A stretch of DNA of 64,000 nucleotides, taken from contig DFBJ01000013.1 of assembly GCA_002366565.1 (NCBI GenBank), positions 1-64,000 of the forward strand, written 5' to 3'. Positions 51,758-59,393 of this stretch are shown piece after piece (the first letter of the stretch is position 1; each line of letters starts with the position of its first letter). The translations under genes were made by a program, and so were the position numbers. The stretch comes from Bacteriovoracaceae bacterium UBA3083. Its GTDB lineage: Bacteria; Bdellovibrionota; Bacteriovoracia; Bacteriovoracales; Bacteriovoracaceae. The notes under the pieces are model-generated. The model searched no databases. It was not told where the DNA came from and worked only from the letters and a program-made list of their open reading frames with translations.

Positions 51758-52030
51758 TTAATCATGACATCTAACTTTACCTCTAATGCATCTGTATCTG
51801 TTATTTATTCCAGGACTCCACTTAGAGTATATTGTTGTCCAGCTTGCATATCCTTCATCGGCACAATCATCAAATGCCTCGGCACGGTAGTCCTCAACTG
51901 CAGACCTTCTATGTTCAGCTTCACTTGCAAATAAGTAATCAGTACAACCACTTACTTTTTTCACAATTCTTTCTTCCGCCAATGAATTATATGAAGCTAA
52001 TAGTAATATAGTTAAAAGTATTGTTTTCAT
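51758..52030 (-). CDS. Small exported Cys-containing protein
   Basis: 90 residues; signal peptide MKTILLTILLLASYNSLA, GGAGG before the ATG. The mature 70 residues have four Cys (SGCTDY, DDCADEG, YRCIRGKVRC), enough for two disulfides. The segment AEHRRSAVEDYRAEAFDDC resembles GEGERRSEAERRAMTEC in the neighbouring 52098 gene, so the two small proteins may share a domain. Function unknown. Confidence 0.65.
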   Translation of the reverse strand: MKTILLTILLLASYNSLAEERIVKKVSGCTDYLFASEAEHRRSAVEDYRAEAFDDCADEGYASWTTIYSKWSPGINNRYRCIRGKVRCHD

Positions 52031-52097
52031 TTTTCCTCCAAGTTATTTAACTATGTAAATTGCTCTTCATAATTTGAAGAGCAATAAAAATAAGATG

Positions 52098-52547
52098 TTA
52101 TTCTTGCGTACACCTTTCAATATCACAGTGCATTTGATGATAATTCTTTCCACATTCCGTCATAGCTCTTCTTTCTGCTTCAGAACGTCTTTCACCTTCA
52201 CCGTAGAATACATTTCCAAAGGCCTCTACTTTACAGCTCCATACCTTATCTTCATCCTCCACGTTTCTAAGAGAGATTCCTTTTAATTCAAATTTCCCTT
52301 TACACTGATCATCAACCCATACAAAACCACCAACGATATCAACACCGTATGTTTCATTTTTAAAACATTTTTTCCTTGAGTATTCTTTCTTCAGTTTCAT
52401 TTTTACAATTGTTCCAGTGACATTACATTCTTTGTAACCTCTCTCACTCTTACAATCTAGATTCATTTTGCTTAAAAGAAAGTCTCCAAAGCCTGCTTGA
52501 GTATTAAAAGTTAAAAGTAGTGGTAAAATGATGTGTGTTAATTTCAT
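52098..52547 (-). CDS. Exported DUF3011-like protein
   Basis: 149 residues from ATG 52547; AAGGAG seven bases upstream decides this start over the in-frame ATG at 52562, which overlaps that site. Signal peptide MKLTHIILPLLLTFNTQAG. The segment LDCKSERGYKECNV, then KKCFKNETYGVD, then FVWVDDQCKGKFEL follows the DUF3011 pattern (C-x-S-x-x-G-x-x-x-C, C, W-V-D-x-x-C-x-x-x-F). The C-terminal part, FYGEGERRSEAERRAMTEC, recurs in weaker form in the gene at 51758. DUF3011 has no known function. Confidence 0.72.
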   Translation of the reverse strand: MKLTHIILPLLLTFNTQAGFGDFLLSKMNLDCKSERGYKECNVTGTIVKMKLKKEYSRKKCFKNETYGVDIVGGFVWVDDQCKGKFELKGISLRNVEDEDKVWSCKVEAFGNVFYGEGERRSEAERRAMTECGKNYHQMHCDIERCTQE

Positions 52548-52687
52548 GTTGTTCTCCTTCATGATTAGTAGTTAAGAAAAAATATTCATTTCCTTTTGTG
52601 TGAGAGAGTTTTAACTTCAAAATGAATTACAAACCATGAACAAAAATGAACATATGCACGAGCCAAGAATAAGTGTAAAAAATATAT

Positions 52688-52700
52688 ACATGACGTATGT
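52688..52700. promoter_or_regulatory. Possible activator site upstream of the sigma54 promoter
   Basis: ACAT-GACGT-ATGT inverted repeat centred near -82 relative to the predicted start site, a usual distance for enhancer-binding proteins. Short and weak. Confidence 0.2.
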
Positions 52701-52749
52701 TTTTTATACAGATGTCCACCCCAAAGCTTTTAATTTCAACAACTTAAGA

Positions 52750-52765
52750 TGGCACACATATTGCT
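52750..52765 (+). promoter_or_regulatory. Sigma54 promoter of the 52777-55372 operon
   Basis: TGGCACACATATTGCT matches TGGCAYR-N4-TTGCW, with ten bases between GG and GC. The start site predicted 12 bases after the -12 C is 52776, one base before the ATG. Confidence 0.78.
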
Positions 52766-52776
52766 TTTAATTCTGT

Positions 52777-54087
52777 ATGCTAAGAAGACTTCTATATATA
52801 TTACTTTGGCCTATGCTTACTTGTTCATTAGTGAATGCTGATAGTAGTTTAGAAATGATTGACTATTCTTTCTTCAACCAACTCCTTAATTCTAAAGAAT
52901 ATGAGATAGAAAAGAGCGAAAAAATTATCAGCAAAGGTGTGTTCTCACCTACTGCTAAATTCTTTGCAGCACATGAAAATGCCTACCTACAGTCATTCAT
53001 TGATAAGAGTGTAACTAGAATAATCTTGAATGATGTTGGTATAAATTTTTGTCTACTTTATAAAGATGATGTTCAAATCATTAAAAATGCAACAGCAGTA
53101 TCTCATCCAACAGCGCAGTTTATCTCTTCTCAATGTAAACGAATGATTATAGCTAATTATGGAGAAGAATATTTTAATAAAATAACGCCCGAATCAAAAC
53201 CTTTTCATAGAAAATTTATCTTTGTAATTGGTGAGAATGAAAATAAGCCACTTAAGAGCTGGACTAGCTTAATGAATACAACATATCTCATCTTTGAAAA
53301 GACTGAACCTACAATTGAAATTTATAAGAGAATTATACATGAACTCTATATTGTTCATGATCATTACTCAACATTAGGTAAAGGTATGTATAATTCTATA
53401 TCGAAAGAACAATATAAAGTATCAAATGGTAATCTCTTTTCAATCGGAGCCAAAAAAGACCTTGAGGAAGCACTCGGTCTTTTACCTATTCCTCTTATAA
53501 GATTCAATTTTACAATAGCAAGAGCACATTACTTTGAAGATCTAACCTTAGATGCAATTTACGAGCTGAATCAAATGGATGCACCTCAACAGTTTAAGAA
53601 TATACAAGCAGTAAGCTGTTGGGAATATATTCGTGGACAAGGAACTTTACTCTTAGATTATCAATATCTATTTCTTCCTTTTCAGTATTTAATTGAAGAA
53701 GAAGAAATAACGAAACTTCTAGTTCCAGGATACTACCTCAGTGAACAAGCTTTTAATCAAACACTAGACTATATCATAGATAAAAACTTGAGCTTTCAAG
53801 ATCGTTCAACAAAAGAATCGAAAAACCTTTGTGAGTTCTTACTAACTCCTATGATGAGTAATGTTGGATCGTTCTACTCTCGTGGGCCAAAACCAAGAAT
53901 AAAAGGTGGATGGACAGGTTCAGATAATTCAAAAATAACACAGAGTTCAATAAAGAAGAACTTGCTAGACATAGAACTCACAAAAGATATTCAGCATATA
54001 ACTCCAAAGCAAACAGTGAAGGAAGTAAGTGATGAAATCCAAGAGTTATTGGACAATTACATAAGGGATATTTATGACAAAAAATGA
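52777..54087 (+). CDS. Exported protein of unknown function, sigma54-driven
   Basis: 436 residues with signal peptide MLRRLLYILLWPMLTCSLVNAD. The mature protein is mixed alpha/beta with few Cys; segments such as RIIHELYIVHDHYSTLGKG and SCWEYIRGQGTLLLDYQYLF are distinctive, and the former has His-Glu and His spacing that falls short of a metallopeptidase motif. No family recognised. There is no ribosome site: the sigma54 start site is predicted one base before the ATG, so the message is probably leaderless. It overlaps the regulator gene downstream by 14 bases. Confidence 0.68.
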   Translation: MLRRLLYILLWPMLTCSLVNADSSLEMIDYSFFNQLLNSKEYEIEKSEKIISKGVFSPTAKFFAAHENAYLQSFIDKSVTRIILNDVGINFCLLYKDDVQIIKNATAVSHPTAQFISSQCKRMIIANYGEEYFNKITPESKPFHRKFIFVIGENENKPLKSWTSLMNTTYLIFEKTEPTIEIYKRIIHELYIVHDHYSTLGKGMYNSISKEQYKVSNGNLFSIGAKKDLEEALGLLPIPLIRFNFTIARAHYFEDLTLDAIYELNQMDAPQQFKNIQAVSCWEYIRGQGTLLLDYQYLFLPFQYLIEEEEITKLLVPGYYLSEQAFNQTLDYIIDKNLSFQDRSTKESKNLCEFLLTPMMSNVGSFYSRGPKPRIKGGWTGSDNSKITQSSIKKNLLDIELTKDIQHITPKQTVKEVSDEIQELLDNYIRDIYDKK

Positions 54088-55372
54088 TCCCAATAAAGAG
54101 CTATCACTTATTGAAGAAAATATAAGTAATGGAAACCTAAAATTAGCAGTAAAACAAATTGAACTCTTCATTCCTCAAGAGCAACACCAGATGAGAGTCA
54201 TCGAGCACTTAAAAGCAAAAATTTTACTAATGAAAGGACAATACAAAGATTGTGTGAATCTTATTAGCGATATTGAGAATGAATTTGGTTTTCACATAGG
54301 ACTCGCTGCAGATAAAAGCTGCGCGCTTTACATGATGGAAGACTACCTCCGATGGAAAGAAAGTGTAAAAGTGCTAAATTCACAATTGGAAGAAGCAAAG
54401 TCTGAAATCTCATATAAAACTTATATAAAAACTGCAATTTGTCTCGCAAAATTCAAAGAAGAGCTTGGAGAAATCTATGAAGCTCTTCAAATATACAAAG
54501 AACTAATTGGTTCATTGAATAAATTAGTGGATGACTACCCTATGGTTCTAGCTCAAATTGTTAGACTAAAGTCTAAATGGCAAGAGTCTAGTGATCTAGT
54601 AGAGCAATATGGTGATCTAAATGCAATAAATGAGCAAAGATATAACGAAAACTTTAATATCGAATTGAACTATTCTCTATTCATTGCAGAGATGGAGATC
54701 ATTGATACATATCTCGCGATTAAGAGATATGAGAAAATAAAAAATAAATTAGATAAAGAAGATCAAATTTTATTTTTGAGTGAATTAGTAGAGCACAGCC
54801 TCAGAAAAGATATCGAAATCCCTACTAATATTTTTAAAGAATATTCTTCTCTTGAAAAATTCTCATATGATGAATGTTTATATAAAATTTATACTAATGA
54901 AGATCTTAATATACCTTCAATGACTCTTTATTCAATACTTACAATTCACTATCTTCTAATTTTAAAAAATGACAAACATAAAGCATCACTATTGAAGAGG
55001 TTTCATTTATTAATCCAAGGCCTTTCTTCAAAAACAAAGAAGATGTGGTTATCAAAAATAGAGACGAATTCAGAGGTAAATATAATGCTCAACAATACAG
55101 AAATTTCTTTTGATGGAGCAAAGCTCAACCTAGCAAAGAAAAAGATCGCTCTTAATATTATCAGGGCGCTAACAGGAAGGTCTAAAATAAGTTTAGAAGA
55201 GTTAACAAAAGAGATATGGGATGCTGAATATAATGAGAGTTATTATCATAGAATAAGAGTTGCAGTAACAAGAACAAATAAAACTATTTCTAGCGCACTC
55301 TTCATTAGTGATCTCTTCAGAATAGATACAACTAATCTCTATCTTTCTAAAGGCATTTCCATTATCGAATAA
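54074..55372 (+). CDS. TPR-like protein with C-terminal winged-helix DNA-binding domain
   Basis: 432 residues, cytoplasmic. Residues 8-320 are all helical in pairs, the pattern of TPR-like solenoids (NGNLKLAVKQIELFI, GQYKDCVNLISDIE, LGEIYEALQIYKELI). Residues 343-430 read as an OmpR/SARP-type winged helix: IALNIIRALTGRSKISLEELTKEIWDAEY followed by a recognition helix YYHRIRVAVTRTNKTIS and a short wing. SARP activators have the DNA-binding domain first and TPRs after; here the order is reversed. The frame overlaps the exported-protein gene, so the regulator is made with it and may control the same process. No sigma54-type AAA domain, so it is not the activator of the upstream promoter. Confidence 0.7.
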   Translation: MTKNDPNKELSLIEENISNGNLKLAVKQIELFIPQEQHQMRVIEHLKAKILLMKGQYKDCVNLISDIENEFGFHIGLAADKSCALYMMEDYLRWKESVKVLNSQLEEAKSEISYKTYIKTAICLAKFKEELGEIYEALQIYKELIGSLNKLVDDYPMVLAQIVRLKSKWQESSDLVEQYGDLNAINEQRYNENFNIELNYSLFIAEMEIIDTYLAIKRYEKIKNKLDKEDQILFLSELVEHSLRKDIEIPTNIFKEYSSLEKFSYDECLYKIYTNEDLNIPSMTLYSILTIHYLLILKNDKHKASLLKRFHLLIQGLSSKTKKMWLSKIETNSEVNIMLNNTEISFDGAKLNLAKKKIALNIIRALTGRSKISLEELTKEIWDAEYNESYYHRIRVAVTRTNKTISSALFISDLFRIDTTNLYLSKGISIIE

Positions 55373-55375
55373 GCT

Positions 55376-58300
55376 CTATTCTTCTTTCACTCCGTTATCA
55401 ATTATTTGATTAAATTCTTGTAAAGAGAACCTCTTTCTTGATTTCTTTTTCTCGGCTTTTTCTTTAGAAGATGCTGGAGATCTTTTATTTATCTTCTTTT
55501 CTATCTTTGCAATTTTCTCTTTGCTTTTATCAATTACTTTAATTTCACCTGTAGCTTCATCTTTTTCTAGAAGGATTTCTTCTCCACCTTTTGTGATAAC
55601 TTGTGATCCAAACTCTTGATAGAGCTTTTCGAGCTCATTTTGAGCTGCTGAGCTGATATCTGAGAAGTTTTGATAAGAAACTACATTGTTTGAACTTGGA
55701 CCTTGTAGTTGTCCATCACCAACCTCTGTAGCTGAAAGAAGTGCTCCTGTAGAGTTTGTTTTAACTGGGCTAGCGATTGAGCGCCCTGTTGATACTTCAA
55801 CTGCAGGTGCTGAGGCAGCACTGCTGATAGGTTGAATACTTTCACTACTTGCTTGTACGCTTGATGAAGTAGAAGAAGAGCTGTTTGAGCTAGTGTCTGA
55901 ATTACTTCTTTTCGTTTTTGAGCTTCCTGAATTATTGCTACTTACCCTAGAGAGAGGGCTTAATTTTGTATCAACTGGAGCCTCTGCTACAGCTTGCTTA
56001 TTATTACTTTGTGCTGCAGAACTCGCTGTGGCTTCTTTCTTTTTATTTTCAAGCTCAGTCTTCGCCATTTCTAGCTTCATTTTCTCTAGTTCAAGTTTAA
56101 GTTTATTTAATTCAATATTATCTTCATTTTCCTCTTCATCTTTACCAAAAGCACTCTCTATGGTGCTACCAGCCCCCGTGACTTTACTAACTTCATTATT
56201 ATTTAAAGATTCATTATCACTAAGCTTAGCCTCTAGCTCTTTAATTCTATTTTCCATTAGCTCTTGATAAGTTGGCTCTATATTAGAGTTATTAAAATCT
56301 TTTGCATTTAAATTTGGATTAAGAGAACTGAAGCTATTATTAGGTAAGCTAAAATTCATATCTGGATTCGAAGGAAGTGTTCCAAAGTTCTCACCTGTTG
56401 GGTTTTGAACCATTCTCTCATTTTTCTCAGATAATGAATTACTAGAATCGACATCTGATGCTTGAGGACTACTATCACTTGTTTGTGTTGAATCAGTATT
56501 TTCAGTATTTACTGTATCATCCATAGCTGCAAGCTTTTCAGCCTCCTCTTCAATATTGAAAGTAGAAAGCTCTGAAGATTTTAACTTTGGTACTTCTGGT
56601 AAAGATATTTCATCAATTTTAGGTTTCTCAAGCTCATCGACATCAACAAGACCATTTGCAGATCTTCTAGCACGCTCAATTATACCAATACTACTATCGT
56701 CAGTTGATTCAAAATTATCTTCTGAGTCTTCATTACCGCCTTCGCTTTCCATAAAAAGAGGAGAATTCGATAAAGGAAATAGCTTCTCTTGGTCGAAGGT
56801 TTCTTTTTCTACAATAGCACTATTTAAGTTCTTATAACTATTCTCTATTACACTGTCATCAGTCATCCCCATTGAGACTTCCCAATTATTTTTTCCAGTT
56901 GCTAATGTATCCGATACAGCAAGTTTAACCCCTGACGAGAAATTGAACTCCATAAGACCTTCTTCGTCGAAACTAAGAAGATTACGGTCAAAAATATTTT
57001 CTGATTTTATATTGATATTTGGAATATTAGATTTTTGAGTTGAAGCACAGTACATCTGATCAACCTTAAATTTCTCATTTGGATAATATTGCGATCTGAC
57101 TTCTTCTACAGAGTCCTTATTCAAATCAAAACTTAGTTTATCATTATCAGAAATTGCAGAGCATGACTGTTTCAAAACTTCTATAAGTTCTTCACATTTC
57201 TTATTAAATGAATTTACAAATTGATCTTCTAAATAACCTTCTAAGTATTTTACAATTGATGCAACATCAAGCTCTTTTTTATCAAAGACACCTTGTGGAA
57301 TTATCTTATCAAAATATTCAAGATACTCATCAACATCCATTTTTAACATATTACCAGTCTTTAGAGTTCTCCCTCCAATCTTTGGTAAATTAGGTAAATC
57401 CTTGAATAAAAAGTGCTCATTCATAGACATAATAAATGCAGCATATTTTCTTTTCTCTTTTGAGTCCATTTTTAAAAGATGTTGACTAATATTTATCTCA
57501 CTCTTTTTTCCTGAATGCCATCGATCTTTAATTCTTGTTGCTAAGTCTTGAATTAGTTCTCTATATTGAAAGTCACCAATAGTAGTATACTTTGACTGGC
57601 TCTTAGGTAATCTCTTATTAATTCTATTAATGAAAAATTCATCAGAGTCTATTTTCTTAGAATGCTCTTCTGTGGCTAAATAAGTTGGATAGTATAGGAA
57701 ATCCTCACCGTTAGTTCTGGCACCTCTAGTCGTATTAATTTTAGGCATAGAATCAATACCTATTCCCTCACAATCTTCACAATCTTTAAATGCTAGAGAT
57801 AAACTTTCTTTTAATTCTACAAGATGGTCTTCAGTACAGGTAGGTGAAATACTTTTTTTCAACTTTTTAGAACTATCACAACTCTTTCGAGCAAAACTCT
57901 CTTCAAGCTTTTTGTACTTTGTAAGACTAGGTAGGTTTCCCATCTCTTTGAAGCTTAATTCTTTATAGTCTTTTAATGCTTTAAAGCTATTTAAAGCGAT
58001 ATTTTTCTTACTCGTTTGTAAAAGTTTCTTTTTCCATTCTAGAAGATCTTTATCTGAAACTTTTGATTTGTAAGATATCTCATTAACGCATCCACAAAAC
58101 TTGTCTTCATCTGAATATTTATCACAGTCATTATAAAGACCAACTTTCATTAACTCTTGAAGTTGCTCACTTACTATCCCTTCTCTATTGCCTTCACAGA
58201 TAGCCTGGGCCATTTGTCTCTGCTCTTTTGCAGCGGCCTTAACTTCTTTCATAGTAAATAATTTTCCATCCTGCTGCACAGAATCAACAACTAGCTCTCT

Positions 58301-58378
58301 CTCCCCAGGTAAGGCCCAAGTATTATTGAAGCTCAATGTTATAAATAAAAATGTGATTGCAGAAACTACTTTACTCAT
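55376..58378 (-). CDS. Large exported protein with low-complexity Ser/Asn/Glu half
   Basis: 1000 residues from ATG 58378 (AGGA upstream; the longer start at 58405 adds only nine residues before the signal peptide MSKVVSAITFLFITLSFNNTWA). Residues 25-450 are helical and Lys/Glu rich with Cys (DNDKYSD region, CGCVNE, KSCDSSKK, CEDCEG). From about 530 the chain becomes low complexity: acidic stretches, Asn/Ser runs, a coiled coil (about 700-760, LENKLKLELEKMKLEMAK type) and a Ser-rich block. The last 100 residues are ordered again (NELEKLYQEFGSQVITKGGEE) with a basic Lys-rich end. No known family. It ends four bases from the convergent regulator gene. Confidence 0.7.
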   Translation of the reverse strand: MSKVVSAITFLFITLSFNNTWALPGERELVVDSVQQDGKLFTMKEVKAAAKEQRQMAQAICEGNREGIVSEQLQELMKVGLYNDCDKYSDEDKFCGCVNEISYKSKVSDKDLLEWKKKLLQTSKKNIALNSFKALKDYKELSFKEMGNLPSLTKYKKLEESFARKSCDSSKKLKKSISPTCTEDHLVELKESLSLAFKDCEDCEGIGIDSMPKINTTRGARTNGEDFLYYPTYLATEEHSKKIDSDEFFINRINKRLPKSQSKYTTIGDFQYRELIQDLATRIKDRWHSGKKSEINISQHLLKMDSKEKRKYAAFIMSMNEHFLFKDLPNLPKIGGRTLKTGNMLKMDVDEYLEYFDKIIPQGVFDKKELDVASIVKYLEGYLEDQFVNSFNKKCEELIEVLKQSCSAISDNDKLSFDLNKDSVEEVRSQYYPNEKFKVDQMYCASTQKSNIPNINIKSENIFDRNLLSFDEEGLMEFNFSSGVKLAVSDTLATGKNNWEVSMGMTDDSVIENSYKNLNSAIVEKETFDQEKLFPLSNSPLFMESEGGNEDSEDNFESTDDSSIGIIERARRSANGLVDVDELEKPKIDEISLPEVPKLKSSELSTFNIEEEAEKLAAMDDTVNTENTDSTQTSDSSPQASDVDSSNSLSEKNERMVQNPTGENFGTLPSNPDMNFSLPNNSFSSLNPNLNAKDFNNSNIEPTYQELMENRIKELEAKLSDNESLNNNEVSKVTGAGSTIESAFGKDEEENEDNIELNKLKLELEKMKLEMAKTELENKKKEATASSAAQSNNKQAVAEAPVDTKLSPLSRVSSNNSGSSKTKRSNSDTSSNSSSSTSSSVQASSESIQPISSAASAPAVEVSTGRSIASPVKTNSTGALLSATEVGDGQLQGPSSNNVVSYQNFSDISSAAQNELEKLYQEFGSQVITKGGEEILLEKDEATGEIKVIDKSKEKIAKIEKKINKRSPASSKEKAEKKKSRKRFSLQEFNQIIDNGVKEE

Positions 58379-58717
58379 ACTGTTCCTATTCGGTCGGTTA
58401 ATCAAAAAAATTTAGCGACTCAAGTAATATTATACAGCCTATGTATATCGTAACCTCAATATTCATCAGTACTTACTAACTTATCTTGTGCTTACAGTAG
58501 CTTAGCTTGTGTTGGTAATAATTATTATTTACGCACAGCAGCCTCAAGATATTGTCACTTTCTACAAATTAAAAATATTGCTTCGCTCATTTTTTATGAA
58601 AATGGCCATCAGCAACAAAAGAAATCACTTAATTTATCGTAATCACAGGAGTATAATTTCCATATTCAAAAAAACTGAAAGAAATCTATTCACTTACTTT
58701 AAAGGGGTAAACTTCCT
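58379..58717. other. Divergent control region between the 55376-58378 gene and sdhC
   Basis: About 340 bases without a credible gene; an open frame at 58509-58736 has no ribosome site and runs into sdhC. It holds two 11-bp direct repeats (58480-58490 and 58501-58511) and otherwise AT-rich sequence. Before sdhC there is only a GGGG run 12 bases from the ATG. Confidence 0.5.
58480..58511. repeat. Two 11-bp direct repeats 21 bp apart upstream of sdhCAB
   Basis: CTTATCTTGTG and CTTAGCTTGTG differ at one base; their 21-bp period puts them on the same face of the helix, as expected for two half-sites of a regulator. Role not shown. Confidence 0.35.
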
Positions 58718-59392
58718 ATGGCTTCATCAATGCTAAAGTATGCGACGTCATCCGTCGTAAAAAAACAGGTTATGGGCATTACAGGACTATTACTATGTGG
58801 CTTTTTATTGTCGCATTTAATTGGTAACTGTTTAATGTATCTAGGTCCGGAGGCGTTTAATACTTACGCCCACACTCTCGTCACAAATCCACTTATCTAT
58901 GTAGCGGAGGCGATTCTTGCAACAATTTTCCTAACTCACATTGGACTAGCTGCTCAATTGACTTATGAAAATAACAAAGCAAGGCCACAGAAGTACTACG
59001 TAAAGCAAAAGACAGGAAGAGGAGCAACATTTGCATCTTCAACTATGCCTTATACGGGTTTAATTATCCTAGCTTTCCTTATTCTTCACTTAATTCAATT
59101 TAAGTTTGGACCAGAGTACGTAATCACTCATAGTGGTGTTGAAATGAGAGATATCTATAAGACTGTTGTAGATTACTTTCAAAGCCCAATTGCAGTTATC
59201 TGGTATATCTTCTGTATGATTGCTCTAGGTATTCACGTTAGCCACGGTTTTTGGTCTGCATTCCAATCAATTGGATTTTGGCATCCAAAGTACACTTGCC
59301 TACTTAAGTGTTTAGGTAAGGTTTTTGCTGTAATAGTAACTGTTGGTTACTCTGCACTACCGATCTTCTGTTACCTTCAGGGAGGAAATTAA
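58718..59392 (+). CDS. sdhC: Succinate dehydrogenase/fumarate reductase cytochrome b subunit (b558 type)
   Basis: 224 residues with five membrane helices, the size and pattern of the di-haem subunit of type B succinate:quinone oxidoreductases (Bacillus SdhC, Wolinella FrdC). Candidate haem ligands: His33 (LLSHLIGN), His74 (FLTHIGLA), His124 (LILHLIQF) and His173 (LGIHVSHG), one each in four helices as known for this type. It anchors the SdhAB head to the membrane and passes electrons to or from quinone. First gene of sdhCAB, in the order typical of this type. Confidence 0.93.
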   Translation: MASSMLKYATSSVVKKQVMGITGLLLCGFLLSHLIGNCLMYLGPEAFNTYAHTLVTNPLIYVAEAILATIFLTHIGLAAQLTYENNKARPQKYYVKQKTGRGATFASSTMPYTGLIILAFLILHLIQFKFGPEYVITHSGVEMRDIYKTVVDYFQSPIAVIWYIFCMIALGIHVSHGFWSAFQSIGFWHPKYTCLLKCLGKVFAVIVTVGYSALPIFCYLQGGN

Positions 59393-59393
59393 G

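Noticed and set aside
53325..53365. Metallopeptidase motif in the 52777 protein (IIHELYIVHDH)
   Set aside because: The spacing is H-E-L-Y-I-V-H, not H-E-x-x-H.
58509..58736. 75-residue frame upstream of sdhC
   Set aside because: No ribosome site, AT-driven composition, and it overlaps the sdhC start.
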